64,000 nucleotides of DNA from the NCBI RefSeq assembly GCF_005160265.1, contig NZ_CP039865.1:572501-636500 (forward strand), in the 5' to 3' direction. The DNA comes from Phreatobacter aquaticus. Lineage in GTDB: Bacteria; Pseudomonadota; Alphaproteobacteria; Rhizobiales; Phreatobacteraceae. The notes beneath the pieces were generated by a model, which saw only the letters and a list, made by a program, of their open reading frames with translations, ran no database searches and was not told the DNA's origin. Below are positions 49,994-60,701 of the stretch, piece after piece. The translations under genes and the position numbers were made by a program. The number at the start of each line of letters is the position of its first letter. Position 1 is the stretch's first letter.

Positions 49994-52900
49994 ATGGCGT
50001 TCAACGTCTCCGCCAGTTCCATCCGCCAGCCGGTTCCGGCCATTGTCCTGTTCGTGGTGCTCTGCTTCCTCGGCTGGATGAGCTACACCAACCTGCCGAT
50101 CACCCGGTTCCCGAATATCGACATTCCGCTGATCCAGGTGACGGTGACCCAGTCGGGCGCCGCCCCTGCCGAGCTTGAATCCCAGATCGCCAAGAAGATC
50201 GAGGACGGCGTCGCCAACATCACCGGCGTCAAGAACGTCATCACCAATCTGACCGATGGCTCGGCCGTCGTGACCATCGAGTTCCGCCTGGAGGTCAACA
50301 CCGACCGGGCGCTGAACGATGTGAAGGACGCGGTCGCCAAGATCCGTGCCGACCTGCCGCGCAATATCGACGAGCCGATCATCCAGCGACTCGACGTCGA
50401 GAACCAGGCCGTCATGACGGTCGCGGTGGCGACACCCTCGCTGACACTCGAGCAATTGTCGTGGTTCGTCGACGACACGGTGAAGCGCGAGGTCCAGGGT
50501 CTGAAGGGCGTCGGCCGCGTCGAGCGCAATGGCGGCGTTCTGCGCGAGATCCGTGTCTCGCTCGATCCCGACCGGCTGATGGCGCTCGGCATCACGGCTG
50601 GCGACGTCAACCGGCAGGTCCGCGCAACCAATGTCGATCTCGCCGGCGGACGCGGCGATATCGGCGGCCAGGAGCAGACGATCCGCACCTTGGCCGGCGC
50701 GGCCAATGTCGAACAGCTTGCCGGAACCAAGATCGTGCTGCCAGGTGGCCGCGAGGTCAGGCTCTCCGATCTCGGGACCGTCAGCGACCTCTATGAGGAG
50801 CCGCGTGCCTTCACGCGGCTCAACGGCGACATCCCGACCGTCGCCTTCCAGGTCTTCCGCTCCAAGGGGGCGTCCGACGCCCGCGTGGCGGCTTTGGCGC
50901 GCGCCCGTGTCGACGAGCTGCGCAAAGCCAATCCGAACATCACCTTCAGCGAGATCGACAATTCGGTGAACTACACCGAGGGCAATTTCCATTCGGCGAT
51001 GACCATGCTGCTGGAAGGCGCCGGCCTCACCGTCATCGTGGTGTTCCTGTTCCTGCGCGATCTCCGCGCAACCCTCATCTCGGCCTTTGCCCTGCCGCTC
51101 TCCATCATCCCCACCTTCTGGGCAATGGAGCTGATGGGCTTCTCGATGAACCTCGTCTCGTTGCTCGCCATCATCCTGGTGACCGGCATTCTGGTGGATG
51201 ACGCCATCGTCGAGATCGAGAACATCGTCCGGCATATGAAGATGGGCAAATCGCCCTATCGCGCCTCGATGGAGGCCGCCGACGAGATCGGGCTGGCGGT
51301 CATCGCCATCTCACTGACCATCGTCGCCGTCTTTGCGCCGGTCTCGTTCATGGGCGGTGTTGCCGGCCAGTATTTCAAGCAGTTCGGCCTGGTGGTTGCG
51401 ATCGCGGTGTTGTTCTCACTGCTTGTAGCGAGATTGGTCACGCCGATGATGGCGGCCTATTTTCTCAGGCCGCACGCTTATCACGAGCCCAAGGACGGCG
51501 TGCTGTTGCGCGCCTACCTGAAGTTCCTGTCGGGCACGATCCGCTTCCGCTACCTCACCCTGCTCGCCGGCATCGGCGTCTTCGCCCTGTCAATCTGGGC
51601 GATCAAGTTCCTGCCAACCGGCTTCATTCCCTTTCCCGACGAGGCGCGCTTCGTTGTCTCGGTGGAATTGCCGCCAGGCTCGACGCTGGAGGATACCCGC
51701 AGGCGCACCGACGATCTCGCCAAGCTGATCCGCAAGGAGATTCCGGAGGTCCAGTCCGTGCTGGTGGTCGGCGGGTCGAACCCGATCGGCACCCGCGAGA
51801 TCCGGCGCGCCACCGTTATCGTCCGGCTCCAGCACAAGACCGAGCGCACCCGTTCTCAGAGGCAGATCCAGCAGGCGGTGTCGCCACTGTTCAACCAGAT
51901 CCCGGATATCCGCGCCTGGTACGTCAATGATCGCGGTGAGCGCGAATTGTCGATCATCGTACGCGGCACCAATGCCGCCAATCTGTCGAAGGCGGTTGCC
52001 GATATCGAGGCGCAGATGCGCCAGATCCCTGGCTTCGTGAACGTCGCGGCCACAGCGGGTCTCGACCGGCCGGAGATCCGTGTCGTGCCGCGCGCCGACG
52101 AGGCCGCACGCTATGGCGTGACGACCGACCAGATCTCAGAGGCCGTCCGCATCGCCACGATCGGCGACATCGCAGCCAATCTCGCCAAGTTCAATGCGGG
52201 CGACCGGCAGATCCCGATCCGCGTCCAGCTGGAGACCACGGCACGCACCAGCACCGACACCTTGTCGGCGCTGACAGTCACCACCGCGACCGGGCAGCAG
52301 GTGCCGCTGACCGCGGTGGCCGACATCAGCTTCGGCCAGGGCCCCTCCTCCATCGAACGCTACAACCGCGTCCGCCGCGTCAATATCGGCACCGACCTGA
52401 CCGGCGGAATCGAGATCGGCCCGGCGCTTGAGCAGGTCTTCGCGCTGCCGGCGGCGCAGAACCTGCCCGCGGGCGTGTCGTTCCAGCGCGGCGGCGACGC
52501 CGAGGTGATGGCGGAAGTGTTCCAGGGCTTCGCCATTGCCATGGGCACCGGCATCCTGATGGTGCTGGGCGTGCTGGTCCTGCTGTTCCACTCGTTGTTC
52601 CAACCGCTGACCATTCTGATGTCCCTGCCGCTGTCGCTCGGCGGCGTGATCATCGCGCTGCTGCTGACCGGCAATGCCATCTCCATGCCGGTGGTCATCG
52701 GCATCCTCATGCTGATGGGCATCGTCACCAAGAACGCCATCATGCTGGTCGACTTCGCGGTCGAGGAAGTGCGCGCCGGCGTGCCGCGCCGGGAGGCCAT
52801 CCTCGATGCCGGGCGCAAGCGCGCGCGACCCATCATCATGACCACGCTTGCCATGGCGGTCGGCATGGTGCCGCCGGCACTTGGCATGGGTGACGGCGGC

Positions 52901-53146
52901 GAGTTCCGCGCGCCCATGGCGATCGCAGTGATCGGCGGCCTGCTCGTCTCGACCGTGCTCAGCCTCGTCTTCGTGCCGTCGTTCTATACGGTGATGGACG
53001 ATGTCGGCCGGTTCTTTGGCTGGGTGTTCGGCCGCTTTGTCGGCAAGGCCGACGAGGGCGACGATCAGCCGACGGCGCCTGACCATGGTCATGGAACGTC
53101 GCCATCAGCGCCTCAGCCGGGCACGATCCGGATGGCCGCCGAATAG
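49994..53146 (+). CDS. RND (HAE1/AcrB-like) efflux permease
   Basis: A 1050-residue inner-membrane drug:proton antiporter. Two repeats of one TM helix, a large periplasmic porter/docking loop and five further helices are visible. The opening SIRQPVPAIVLFVVLCFLGW is followed later by VTGILVDDAIVEIENIVRHM, which contains the TM4 proton-relay aspartates, and by VIGILMLMGIVTKNAIMLVD in the second half. The C-terminus is a hydrophilic Asp/His/Pro tail. Substrates cannot be predicted. It is cotranscribed with the adaptor (11-bp gap). Confidence 0.95.
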   Translation: MAFNVSASSIRQPVPAIVLFVVLCFLGWMSYTNLPITRFPNIDIPLIQVTVTQSGAAPAELESQIAKKIEDGVANITGVKNVITNLTDGSAVVTIEFRLEVNTDRALNDVKDAVAKIRADLPRNIDEPIIQRLDVENQAVMTVAVATPSLTLEQLSWFVDDTVKREVQGLKGVGRVERNGGVLREIRVSLDPDRLMALGITAGDVNRQVRATNVDLAGGRGDIGGQEQTIRTLAGAANVEQLAGTKIVLPGGREVRLSDLGTVSDLYEEPRAFTRLNGDIPTVAFQVFRSKGASDARVAALARARVDELRKANPNITFSEIDNSVNYTEGNFHSAMTMLLEGAGLTVIVVFLFLRDLRATLISAFALPLSIIPTFWAMELMGFSMNLVSLLAIILVTGILVDDAIVEIENIVRHMKMGKSPYRASMEAADEIGLAVIAISLTIVAVFAPVSFMGGVAGQYFKQFGLVVAIAVLFSLLVARLVTPMMAAYFLRPHAYHEPKDGVLLRAYLKFLSGTIRFRYLTLLAGIGVFALSIWAIKFLPTGFIPFPDEARFVVSVELPPGSTLEDTRRRTDDLAKLIRKEIPEVQSVLVVGGSNPIGTREIRRATVIVRLQHKTERTRSQRQIQQAVSPLFNQIPDIRAWYVNDRGERELSIIVRGTNAANLSKAVADIEAQMRQIPGFVNVAATAGLDRPEIRVVPRADEAARYGVTTDQISEAVRIATIGDIAANLAKFNAGDRQIPIRVQLETTARTSTDTLSALTVTTATGQQVPLTAVADISFGQGPSSIERYNRVRRVNIGTDLTGGIEIGPALEQVFALPAAQNLPAGVSFQRGGDAEVMAEVFQGFAIAMGTGILMVLGVLVLLFHSLFQPLTILMSLPLSLGGVIIALLLTGNAISMPVVIGILMLMGIVTKNAIMLVDFAVEEVRAGVPRREAILDAGRKRARPIIMTTLAMAVGMVPPALGMGDGGEFRAPMAIAVIGGLLVSTVLSLVFVPSFYTVMDDVGRFFGWVFGRFVGKADEGDDQPTAPDHGHGTSPSAPQPGTIRMAAE

Positions 53147-53176
53147 AGGCTCTCCGGCCTCGGCCGGAGCGATGGA

Positions 53177-53228
53177 AGAGCCTGGTGCCGGCAGGTCCGC
53201 CCCTGCTGTCGCCGGGCTCTTTCGCTTT
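53177..53228 (+). terminator. Probable terminator of the efflux operon
   Basis: A long imperfect stem (AGAGCCTGGTGCCGGCAGG with a partly matched partner ending GGGCTCT) followed by TTCGCTTTT, 30 bp after the permease stop and before the convergent LysR gene. Confidence 0.6.
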
Positions 53229-53239
53229 TGATATGCCGG

Positions 53240-54124
53240 CTAACGAAATAACCCCGCCGCTCCATCCACCTCTTCGACGACGAAGCGATAGGCCTGGTCG
53301 ACGCGGGCGATGCGCCGGGTGTCGACATGGGCAACCAGGTGATAGGTGCGGTGGATGCTGATCGCCGGCAGGATGCGCACGAGGTCCGCGACGTCGCGGG
53401 CGGCGTAGTTGTGCAGGATGCCGACCCCGACGCCAGCGCGCACCGCCTCGAACTGCGCCGAGACGCTGGCGCATTCGAGCCGCCGCTGGCCGGCGTCGAA
53501 AGCCGGTTGGTAGTAGATCTGCGCTTCCGAGTAGTGGAGATCCATCACCGAGCTGACCAGCAGGTGCCGCTTCAGACCGGGCTCATCCTCCGGCGCGCCA
53601 TGACGGTCGAGGTAGGTCCGCGCGGCGTAGAAGCCGAGCCCGTAATCGGTCAGCTTGCGCACTGTCAGCCGGCCGTCCTTCGGCGGGTCGATGACGATGG
53701 CGAGGTCGGCCTCGCGCTTCGACAGGGACAGGGTCCGCTGCAGGGGTACGAGCTGGATCGTCAGTTGCGGATGGCGCTCGGCGAGCCGCCCGAGGCGCGG
53801 CGCCAGGAAGAACCCGCCGAAGCCTTCCGGCGCGCCGATCCTCACCGTGCCCGACACCACCCGGTCGGCCTGTGACAGACCCGCCTGGGCATCGAGCCAG
53901 GCCGTCTCCATATCCTCGGCGGCACCGAGGAAGGTCTCGCCCGCGGGTGTCAGGCTGACGCCGGCGGTTGACCGCGAGACGAGTTGCGCGCCCAGTGCCT
54001 CTTCCAGCAGGGCGATGCGGCGCGCCACCGTCGCATGGTCGAGCGACAGCGCGCGCGAGGCCGACAGGAACTGACCCGTGCGCGCAACGGCGAGAAAGAC
54101 CCGGACATGATCCCAGTTCGACAT
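53240..54124 (-). CDS. LysR-family regulator divergent from mmsA
   Basis: A 294-residue LTTR. The HTH segment is VFLAVARTGQFLSASRALSL with DHATVARRIALLEEALGAQL. The effector domain covers about residues 90-290 and resembles the single-target AmpR/GcvA-like group (SGTVRIGAPEGFGGFFLAPR). It is divergent from mmsA with a 111-bp shared gap containing a 36-bp palindrome, so control of mmsA is the obvious hypothesis. Confidence 0.92.
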   Translation of the reverse strand: MSNWDHVRVFLAVARTGQFLSASRALSLDHATVARRIALLEEALGAQLVSRSTAGVSLTPAGETFLGAAEDMETAWLDAQAGLSQADRVVSGTVRIGAPEGFGGFFLAPRLGRLAERHPQLTIQLVPLQRTLSLSKREADLAIVIDPPKDGRLTVRKLTDYGLGFYAARTYLDRHGAPEDEPGLKRHLLVSSVMDLHYSEAQIYYQPAFDAGQRRLECASVSAQFEAVRAGVGVGILHNYAARDVADLVRILPAISIHRTYHLVAHVDTRRIARVDQAYRFVVEEVDGAAGLFR

Positions 54125-54139
54125 GGCCGGGTGATCTTA

Positions 54140-54175
54140 CGCCAAAATGCGCACAACGCATGCGCCATTTTGGCG
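54140..54175. promoter_or_regulatory. Palindromic operator between lysR and mmsA
   Basis: A 36-bp inverted repeat with perfect 10-bp outer arms CGCCAAAATG and CATTTTGGCG, plus inner GCGCA/TGCGC elements. It lies 15 bp from the LysR start and about 60 bp from the mmsA start, the expected place for a LysR-type dimer-of-dimers site. Confidence 0.65.
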
Positions 54176-54235
54176 CTTGGGTTCTGCACAGCTTCGCTCT
54201 AGTGCTCCACCATCCACGATAGCGGGAGGCTCCCA

Positions 54236-55732
<1,497 letters not shown>

Positions 55733-55739
55733 TCCAGCG

Positions 55740-55774
55740 CCGGCGGGCGGGTCTATTTCAGGCCCGCCTGCCGG
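55740..55774. terminator. Inverted repeat between convergent mmsA and Bug genes
   Basis: CCGGCGGGCGGGTC and GGCCCGCCTGCCGG are near-complementary arms around a 7-nt loop. It could terminate mmsA, and it overlaps the last codons of the convergent Bug gene. No T-run is present on the mmsA side. Confidence 0.4.
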
Positions 55775-56712
55775 ACGGCATCGACCACAGACTGGTTCTC
55801 GGCTGCCAGGAAGCCCGCATAGGCCTCGGGCGCCATGTCGGCGATGGTCACGCCATGCGGCTCGAGCCGCGCCCTCACGCCGGGATCGGCGAGCGCGGCC
55901 CTGACCGCGATATTCCAGCGATCGACGATCGCCGTGGGCGTCCCCGCCTTCATCACCAGACCGAACCACGATTTCGACGTGAACCCGGCCACGCCTGCCT
56001 CGGCGACCGTCGGCACGTCCGGCAGCGAGGCGAGCCTCGTCTCGTTGGCAACCGCGATTGCCCTGAGATTGCCCGAGGCCAACTGCTCGCGGACGTTCTG
56101 CAGGTCGCCGAGCATGGCCGGCACATGACCACCGATCAGGTCCTTCATGGCCGGAGCGCTGCCGCCATAGGGCACATGCATGAGCTCGATTCCCAGCCGG
56201 CGCTTGAGCACTTCGAAGCCCAGATGGTTGGAGGCTCCCCGCCCGAAGGATGCGAAGGCCGCCGTGGCACTGTTGGCCTTTGCCCATGCCGATAACTCGG
56301 TAAGTGTCCGTGCAGGTACCGAGGGATGCACCACCAGCACATGCGGGCTCGACGCCATCGGCGCCACGCCGACGAAGTCGCGGATGGGATCATAGGGCGC
56401 GCGCTCCGCCAGCAGCGGCGAGACGAGGAAACTGTTGGAGATGGCCAGCAGCGCATAGCCATCGGCCGGCATAGCGGCGACCGACTGGGTCGCGATCATC
56501 GTGCCACCGCCCGGCTTGTTTTCGATGACGATGGATGCGCCCCAGGCCTTCGCCACATGTTCGGCGACGATCCGCGTGACCGCGTCGGTCCCGCCGCCGG
56601 CCGTGAAGGGCACGACGATGCGGATGGGGCGGCCGGCTGCAGGATAGTCGTCGGCAAAGGCCGTAGAATTGGCGCAGATCGCCAGGACCAGCCCCAGAGC
56701 AAGACCCTTCAT
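55753..56712 (-). CDS. Bug-family tripartite tricarboxylate-type periplasmic binding protein
   Basis: A 319-residue periplasmic receptor. It has a signal peptide (LALGLVLAICANSTAFA), then the Bug hallmarks RPIRIVVPFTAGGGTDAVTR, VIENKPGGGTMIATQSVAAM, YDPIRDFVGVAPM and VPYGGSAPAMKDLIGGHVPA. GGAGGACG lies 4-5 nt ahead of the ATG at 56712; an upstream ATG at 56748 is less likely. It is the third orphan Bug receptor in the window and is divergent from the M81 peptidase gene, with which it may share a catabolic theme. Confidence 0.92.
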   Translation of the reverse strand: MKGLALGLVLAICANSTAFADDYPAAGRPIRIVVPFTAGGGTDAVTRIVAEHVAKAWGASIVIENKPGGGTMIATQSVAAMPADGYALLAISNSFLVSPLLAERAPYDPIRDFVGVAPMASSPHVLVVHPSVPARTLTELSAWAKANSATAAFASFGRGASNHLGFEVLKRRLGIELMHVPYGGSAPAMKDLIGGHVPAMLGDLQNVREQLASGNLRAIAVANETRLASLPDVPTVAEAGVAGFTSKSWFGLVMKAGTPTAIVDRWNIAVRAALADPGVRARLEPHGVTIADMAPEAYAGFLAAENQSVVDAVRQAGLK

Positions 56713-56889
56713 GTCGTCCTCCATCGCCGCCTCGTTCAGATCGGGCAACCTAGTCGCAAGGTTAGATCACGGGTGTCGGCCGGCGCCACCAACTGTGCCG
56801 AGCATGGAAGCCCCGCGCTGGCGGGGATGACGCAGCCGCCACGATCAGTCACCAATAGGCCCCCAAACCGATCACGAGAGATTTCCGAC

Positions 56890-58377
56890 ATGCGCATCGC
56901 CTGCGGCGGCTTCATGCACGAGACCAACACCTTCGTTCCCGAGCCGACCGGCTGGGCGAGCTTCACGCAGGAAGGCGCATGGCCCGGCTTCACGCGCGGC
57001 GGCGAAATCCTCACCAAGTTCCGCCCCTTCAACATCGCGATTGCCGGCTTCATGGATGTCGCGGAGAAGGCCGGGCACACGATCGTCCCGCTGTCCTGGT
57101 CGTTCGCCCAGCCGTCCGGCAAGGTGGCCGACAGCGTGTTCGAGCGGGCCTGTGCCTATCTCCTCGCAGACATTGCCGACACGGCGCCCGATGCGGTGTT
57201 CCTCGAGTTGCACGGCGCCATGACGGCGGAGTCCTTCGAGGACGCCGAAGGCGAGCTGCTCGCCCGCGTGCGCCGCCTCGTCGGACCCGACATGACGGTG
57301 GTGGCCTCGCTCGACCTCCATGCCAATGTCACCACCAAGATGGTCGACAATGCGAGCTTCATGTCGGCCTACCGGACCTATCCGCATATCGACTGGCTGC
57401 AGACCGGACAGCGCGTTGCCCAATGGTTCGACCGTGTGAAGGCCTGGGGGCCGCAACCGGCGCGCGCCTTCCGCCAGATCCCGTTCCTGATCCCGATCGC
57501 GTCCGGCTGCTCGATGATCGAGCCGATGAAGGGCCTCTATGCCCTGCTCGCCGAGATCGAGGCCGAGACCGGCGTCCATCTGTCGCTCTGCCCCGGCTTC
57601 CCCTCCGCCGACATCTTCGACATGGGCGCGACCGTCATCGGCTACGGCGCCGACCAGAAGACAGTGGATGCCGCCGTCGACAGGCTGACCGGCGCGGTCA
57701 TCCGCTCCGAGGCGGCATTCCTCGAACATCTCGCCAAGCCGCAGGACGAGGCGCTGGACATCGCCTACAAGCGCGCCGCTGGCGCGACAAAGCCCGTGAT
57801 CATCGCCGACACTCAGGACAATCCGGGCGCTGGCGGCGCATCGATGACCACCGGCTTCCTCAAGGGCCTGATCGACCGCAAGGCCGAGAACACCCTTCTG
57901 GCGCTGCTCCACGAACCGGGCATCGCCGCCACCGCGCACCAGGCAGGCAAGGGTGCGATGATCGACGTGACCTTTGCGGCTTCGGGCACCGGCCCAGGCG
58001 AGGTCCCCCTCGCCGCCCGCGCCGAGATCATCGCTCTGTCGGACGGCCGCTTCACCGGCACGGGCCCGATGGTCGGCGGCCAGCCGATCAATATGGGGCC
58101 GTCTGCCTGGCTGCGGATCGGCGGCATCGACGTGGTCGTCGGCACGGTGCGCCAGCAGCCGCACTGCATCGCGGTCTGCACCCATCTCGGCATCGACATC
58201 ACCGGCTACAAGGTGGTGGTGCTGAAGAGCTCGGTCCATTTCCGCGGCGACTGGCAACCCTATGCCGATTCAGTCGTGGTTGGCGCATCGCCCGGCGCCG
58301 CGCTGGACGACACCGGCACGATCCCCTTCGTCCACCTGCGTCCGAATGTCCGCAGGCGGCCGATGTCCAACCACTAG
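56890..58377 (+). CDS. M81 family metallopeptidase (MlrC-like)
   Basis: A 495-residue putative metallopeptidase. The N-terminal domain has GGFMHETNTF (residues 7-15), FLELHGAM (His108) and SLDLHANVT (His144), zinc-ligand candidates of the family. A C-terminal MlrC domain begins near IIADTQDNPGAGGA. MlrC proteins were first found in microcystin degradation, but most homologues have other unknown substrates and sit near amide or ester catabolism genes. The ATG at 56890 starts family similarity. It converges on the PanE-like reductase gene. Confidence 0.9.
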   Translation: MRIACGGFMHETNTFVPEPTGWASFTQEGAWPGFTRGGEILTKFRPFNIAIAGFMDVAEKAGHTIVPLSWSFAQPSGKVADSVFERACAYLLADIADTAPDAVFLELHGAMTAESFEDAEGELLARVRRLVGPDMTVVASLDLHANVTTKMVDNASFMSAYRTYPHIDWLQTGQRVAQWFDRVKAWGPQPARAFRQIPFLIPIASGCSMIEPMKGLYALLAEIEAETGVHLSLCPGFPSADIFDMGATVIGYGADQKTVDAAVDRLTGAVIRSEAAFLEHLAKPQDEALDIAYKRAAGATKPVIIADTQDNPGAGGASMTTGFLKGLIDRKAENTLLALLHEPGIAATAHQAGKGAMIDVTFAASGTGPGEVPLAARAEIIALSDGRFTGTGPMVGGQPINMGPSAWLRIGGIDVVVGTVRQQPHCIAVCTHLGIDITGYKVVVLKSSVHFRGDWQPYADSVVVGASPGAALDDTGTIPFVHLRPNVRRRPMSNH

Positions 58378-58382
58378 GGTCG

Positions 58383-59366
58383 TCAGGCCGGCCGGCTCAC
58401 CGCCACGTCGAGGCCGCGCAGCATCGGCAGCACCACGTCGATCGCCGGCGTGGCCACGCCGTTCTCGCGGCCGAAAGCCTGGACCTGGCCGACGATCGCC
58501 TCGACCTCCATGGGCCGGCCAGCTTCGACATCCTGCAGCATGGACGGCCGGCCGCCGGACTTGTTCGGCCGGGTCGGAACCGCCTTGGCGGGGTCGATGA
58601 CATCGGTGAGGTCCCAGCCCATGGATTTGGCGACCTCCAGCGTCTCGGTGATCATCCGGACGCCAAGATCAGAGATGCCGGGGGCCTCGACCCAGCGGCC
58701 GAGCGGCAGGCGGGTGAGCGCCGCCAGCGGATTGGCCGCGATGTTGAGGGTCAGCTTCTCCCACATGTCGCGCCGGATATCCGGCGAAATGGGCGCATGA
58801 AGGCCCGACTTCTCGAAGATGTCGGAGGCCTCCTCGGCACGGAGGGAGGTGCCGCCGCCGGGTTCGCCGATGATCCACTTGTTGGCGGCATAATGGGTGA
58901 TTATGCCGGGCGCATTGATCGCATTGGACGAGTGCACGACGCCGCCCAGCACGCGCTCCGGCCCGAGATCCCGCCACAGCACGCCTTCCGGGTCGAGCAG
59001 CTTCAGGGAGCCGTCCTCATCCATGCCGTGATGCCACCACCAGGGAATGCCGTTGGTGAAGAACAAGGCGGCGGCGCCGAGCCGCAGAAGATTGTGCAGC
59101 GGCTTGGCGATGCCCGGCAGGGAATGGGCCTTCAGCGTCACGACGACCAGGTCCTGCTGCGGCAGGGTCGAAGGGTCGTCCGTCGCCGCCGCGGGCTTGC
59201 CGCCGATCCGTTGGCCCTCGGTCTCAAGGAACAGGCCTGTGGTGCGGATGGCATCGAGATGGGCGCCGCGCGCCACCACCGAGACCTCGGCGTGACCGCC
59301 AGCGATCAGGCGGGCCGCCGCATGGCCACCAACCGCGCCCGCGCCATAGACACAGATCTTCATCAT
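58383..59366 (-). CDS. 2-dehydropantoate reductase-like (PanE/ApbA) oxidoreductase
   Basis: A 327-residue NADP-dependent reductase. The Rossmann motif is YGAGAVGGHAAARLIAGGH (Gly8-Gly14). The catalytic Lys is expected in VVVTLKAHSLP and ALFFTNGIPWWW contacts the substrate. The C-terminal ApbA domain includes WEKLTLNIAANPLAAL and SMLQDVEAGRPMEVEAIVGQ. Many members outside pantothenate synthesis reduce other 2-oxo acids; since panB/panC are absent and the neighbours are catabolic, a dedicated panE role is doubtful. The ATG pair at the start is used as given. Confidence 0.88.
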   Translation of the reverse strand: MMKICVYGAGAVGGHAAARLIAGGHAEVSVVARGAHLDAIRTTGLFLETEGQRIGGKPAAATDDPSTLPQQDLVVVTLKAHSLPGIAKPLHNLLRLGAAALFFTNGIPWWWHHGMDEDGSLKLLDPEGVLWRDLGPERVLGGVVHSSNAINAPGIITHYAANKWIIGEPGGGTSLRAEEASDIFEKSGLHAPISPDIRRDMWEKLTLNIAANPLAALTRLPLGRWVEAPGISDLGVRMITETLEVAKSMGWDLTDVIDPAKAVPTRPNKSGGRPSMLQDVEAGRPMEVEAIVGQVQAFGRENGVATPAIDVVLPMLRGLDVAVSRPA

Positions 59367-59402
59367 AGGCTTCTGCCCCGCGGGGGATTTGGACGAGGCT
59401 CG

Positions 59403-60575
59403 TCAGATAACGTTGAGTTCGAGCACCGGTTCATTGCGCAGGATGCGCTCGAAACCGAAGACCGAGAGATCAAGGCTGCGATAGCCGCCATGAACGATCA
59501 GTTCGGCAATGGCGCGCCCTGCAGCAGGCGCCTGCTGCAATCCGTGGCCCGAGAAGCCGTTGATGAACTGCAGGTTGGCGATCTCCGGATGGGGACCGAG
59601 GATGGCGTTGTGATCGAGGACATTGAAGTCATAGTGCCCGGCCCAGGCACGGATCTGCCGGAGTTCCTCCAGGGCGGGAATGCGAGCGGCCCAGGCAGGC
59701 CAGACATAGGTTTCGAACTCGTCGTGGTTCGGCTCGAAGTCGCCATAGGCCGCAGGATCGGGATCAGCCTCCCCCGGCCCCCAGCCGCCGATGATCAGAT
59801 CGCGCTCGGGGCGCAGCCAGACGCCCGACGGATCGACAATCAGTGGCATCCCAGCAAGTGCGGTCGGGCATTTGGCGACGAACACCGTGCGCTTGCGCGG
59901 CTCCACCGGCAGCGGCACATCGACCGCTTGCGCGAGCCGCCCGGCCCAGGCGCCGGCCGCCAGCACCAGCGTGCCGCAACCAAAGGCGCGGCCATCGGTC
60001 AGCGTCGCCCCGGTCATCCGGTTGCCGTCACGGGTGAGGCTCGCCACCTCGCCCTTCTCGTAAATCGCGCCGGCGGCCCGCGCCGCCTTGCGGAACAGGT
60101 CAAGCAGCAGGGCTGCGTCGAACCAGCCCTCCCCGGTCCGCCCCCAGGCACCGGCTGTCAATCCATCGACTGAAAGCCAGGGAAAACGAGCAGAGAGCGC
60201 CTCAGGATCGAGCAGCAGAATGTCCGCGCCCTCTGCCTGCTGCGTGCGCCAGTTCGATTCCAGCACCAGTTTGCCGGCCTCGCCCGCCAGGATCAGGTAG
60301 CCGCCCTCGTGGAAGCCGATATCGGCATCGGCGCCGAAGCGCTCCTTCAGCGAGCGGATAATCTCGATGCCGAACCGGCTCATCCGGATGTTCTCGGGCG
60401 TCGAGAATTGCTGCCGGATCGAGGCCGCCGACAGTGTGGTCGAGGCTTGCGCATAGGTCGGGTCGCGCTCGATGACGCGCACCGTGCCGGAAAAGCCGAG
60501 TTCGGTCTTGAGAAAATAGGCCGTGCAGGATCCCATGATCCCGCCACCCACGATCAGAACGTCAGAATGTGTCAC
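59403..60575 (-). CDS. DAO-type FAD-dependent oxidoreductase (sarcosine/glycine oxidase-like)
   Basis: A 390-residue flavoprotein of the D-amino-acid/sarcosine oxidase superfamily. The FAD motif VLIVGGGIMGSCTAYFLKTE is at residues 6-25, followed by AQASTTLSAASIRQQFSTPE and the C-terminal GFSGHGLQQAPAAGRAIAEL. The family oxidises secondary or N-methyl amines; the substrate is unknown. The GTG at 60575 (VTHSDVLIV) fits the family start; an ATG at 60623 would add 16 residues. It lies 36 bp upstream of the PanE-like gene on the same strand and is likely cotranscribed. Confidence 0.9.
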   Translation of the reverse strand: MTHSDVLIVGGGIMGSCTAYFLKTELGFSGTVRVIERDPTYAQASTTLSAASIRQQFSTPENIRMSRFGIEIIRSLKERFGADADIGFHEGGYLILAGEAGKLVLESNWRTQQAEGADILLLDPEALSARFPWLSVDGLTAGAWGRTGEGWFDAALLLDLFRKAARAAGAIYEKGEVASLTRDGNRMTGATLTDGRAFGCGTLVLAAGAWAGRLAQAVDVPLPVEPRKRTVFVAKCPTALAGMPLIVDPSGVWLRPERDLIIGGWGPGEADPDPAAYGDFEPNHDEFETYVWPAWAARIPALEELRQIRAWAGHYDFNVLDHNAILGPHPEIANLQFINGFSGHGLQQAPAAGRAIAELIVHGGYRSLDLSVFGFERILRNEPVLELNVI

Positions 60576-60701
60576 GCGCGCCCGGGGGTTCCACAGCGAA
60601 TTCCAGCGAACGGACGATGGCATGTGCAGTGCAACGCGGCTAGCCTTTCGGGCACATAGCCCCCTTGCCCGGCCTCACGAGCCGCCATCCGGACCAAAAC
60701 C

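Noticed and set aside
58383-59366. Naming the reductase panE of pantothenate synthesis
   Set aside because: No panB/panC nearby and the neighbours are catabolic; many paralogues act on other 2-oxo acids.
56979-60173. A 1064-codon open frame running over the M81, PanE-like and oxidase genes
   Set aside because: It crosses three well-supported genes in the wrong frame and has Arg/His/Pro-rich shadow composition.
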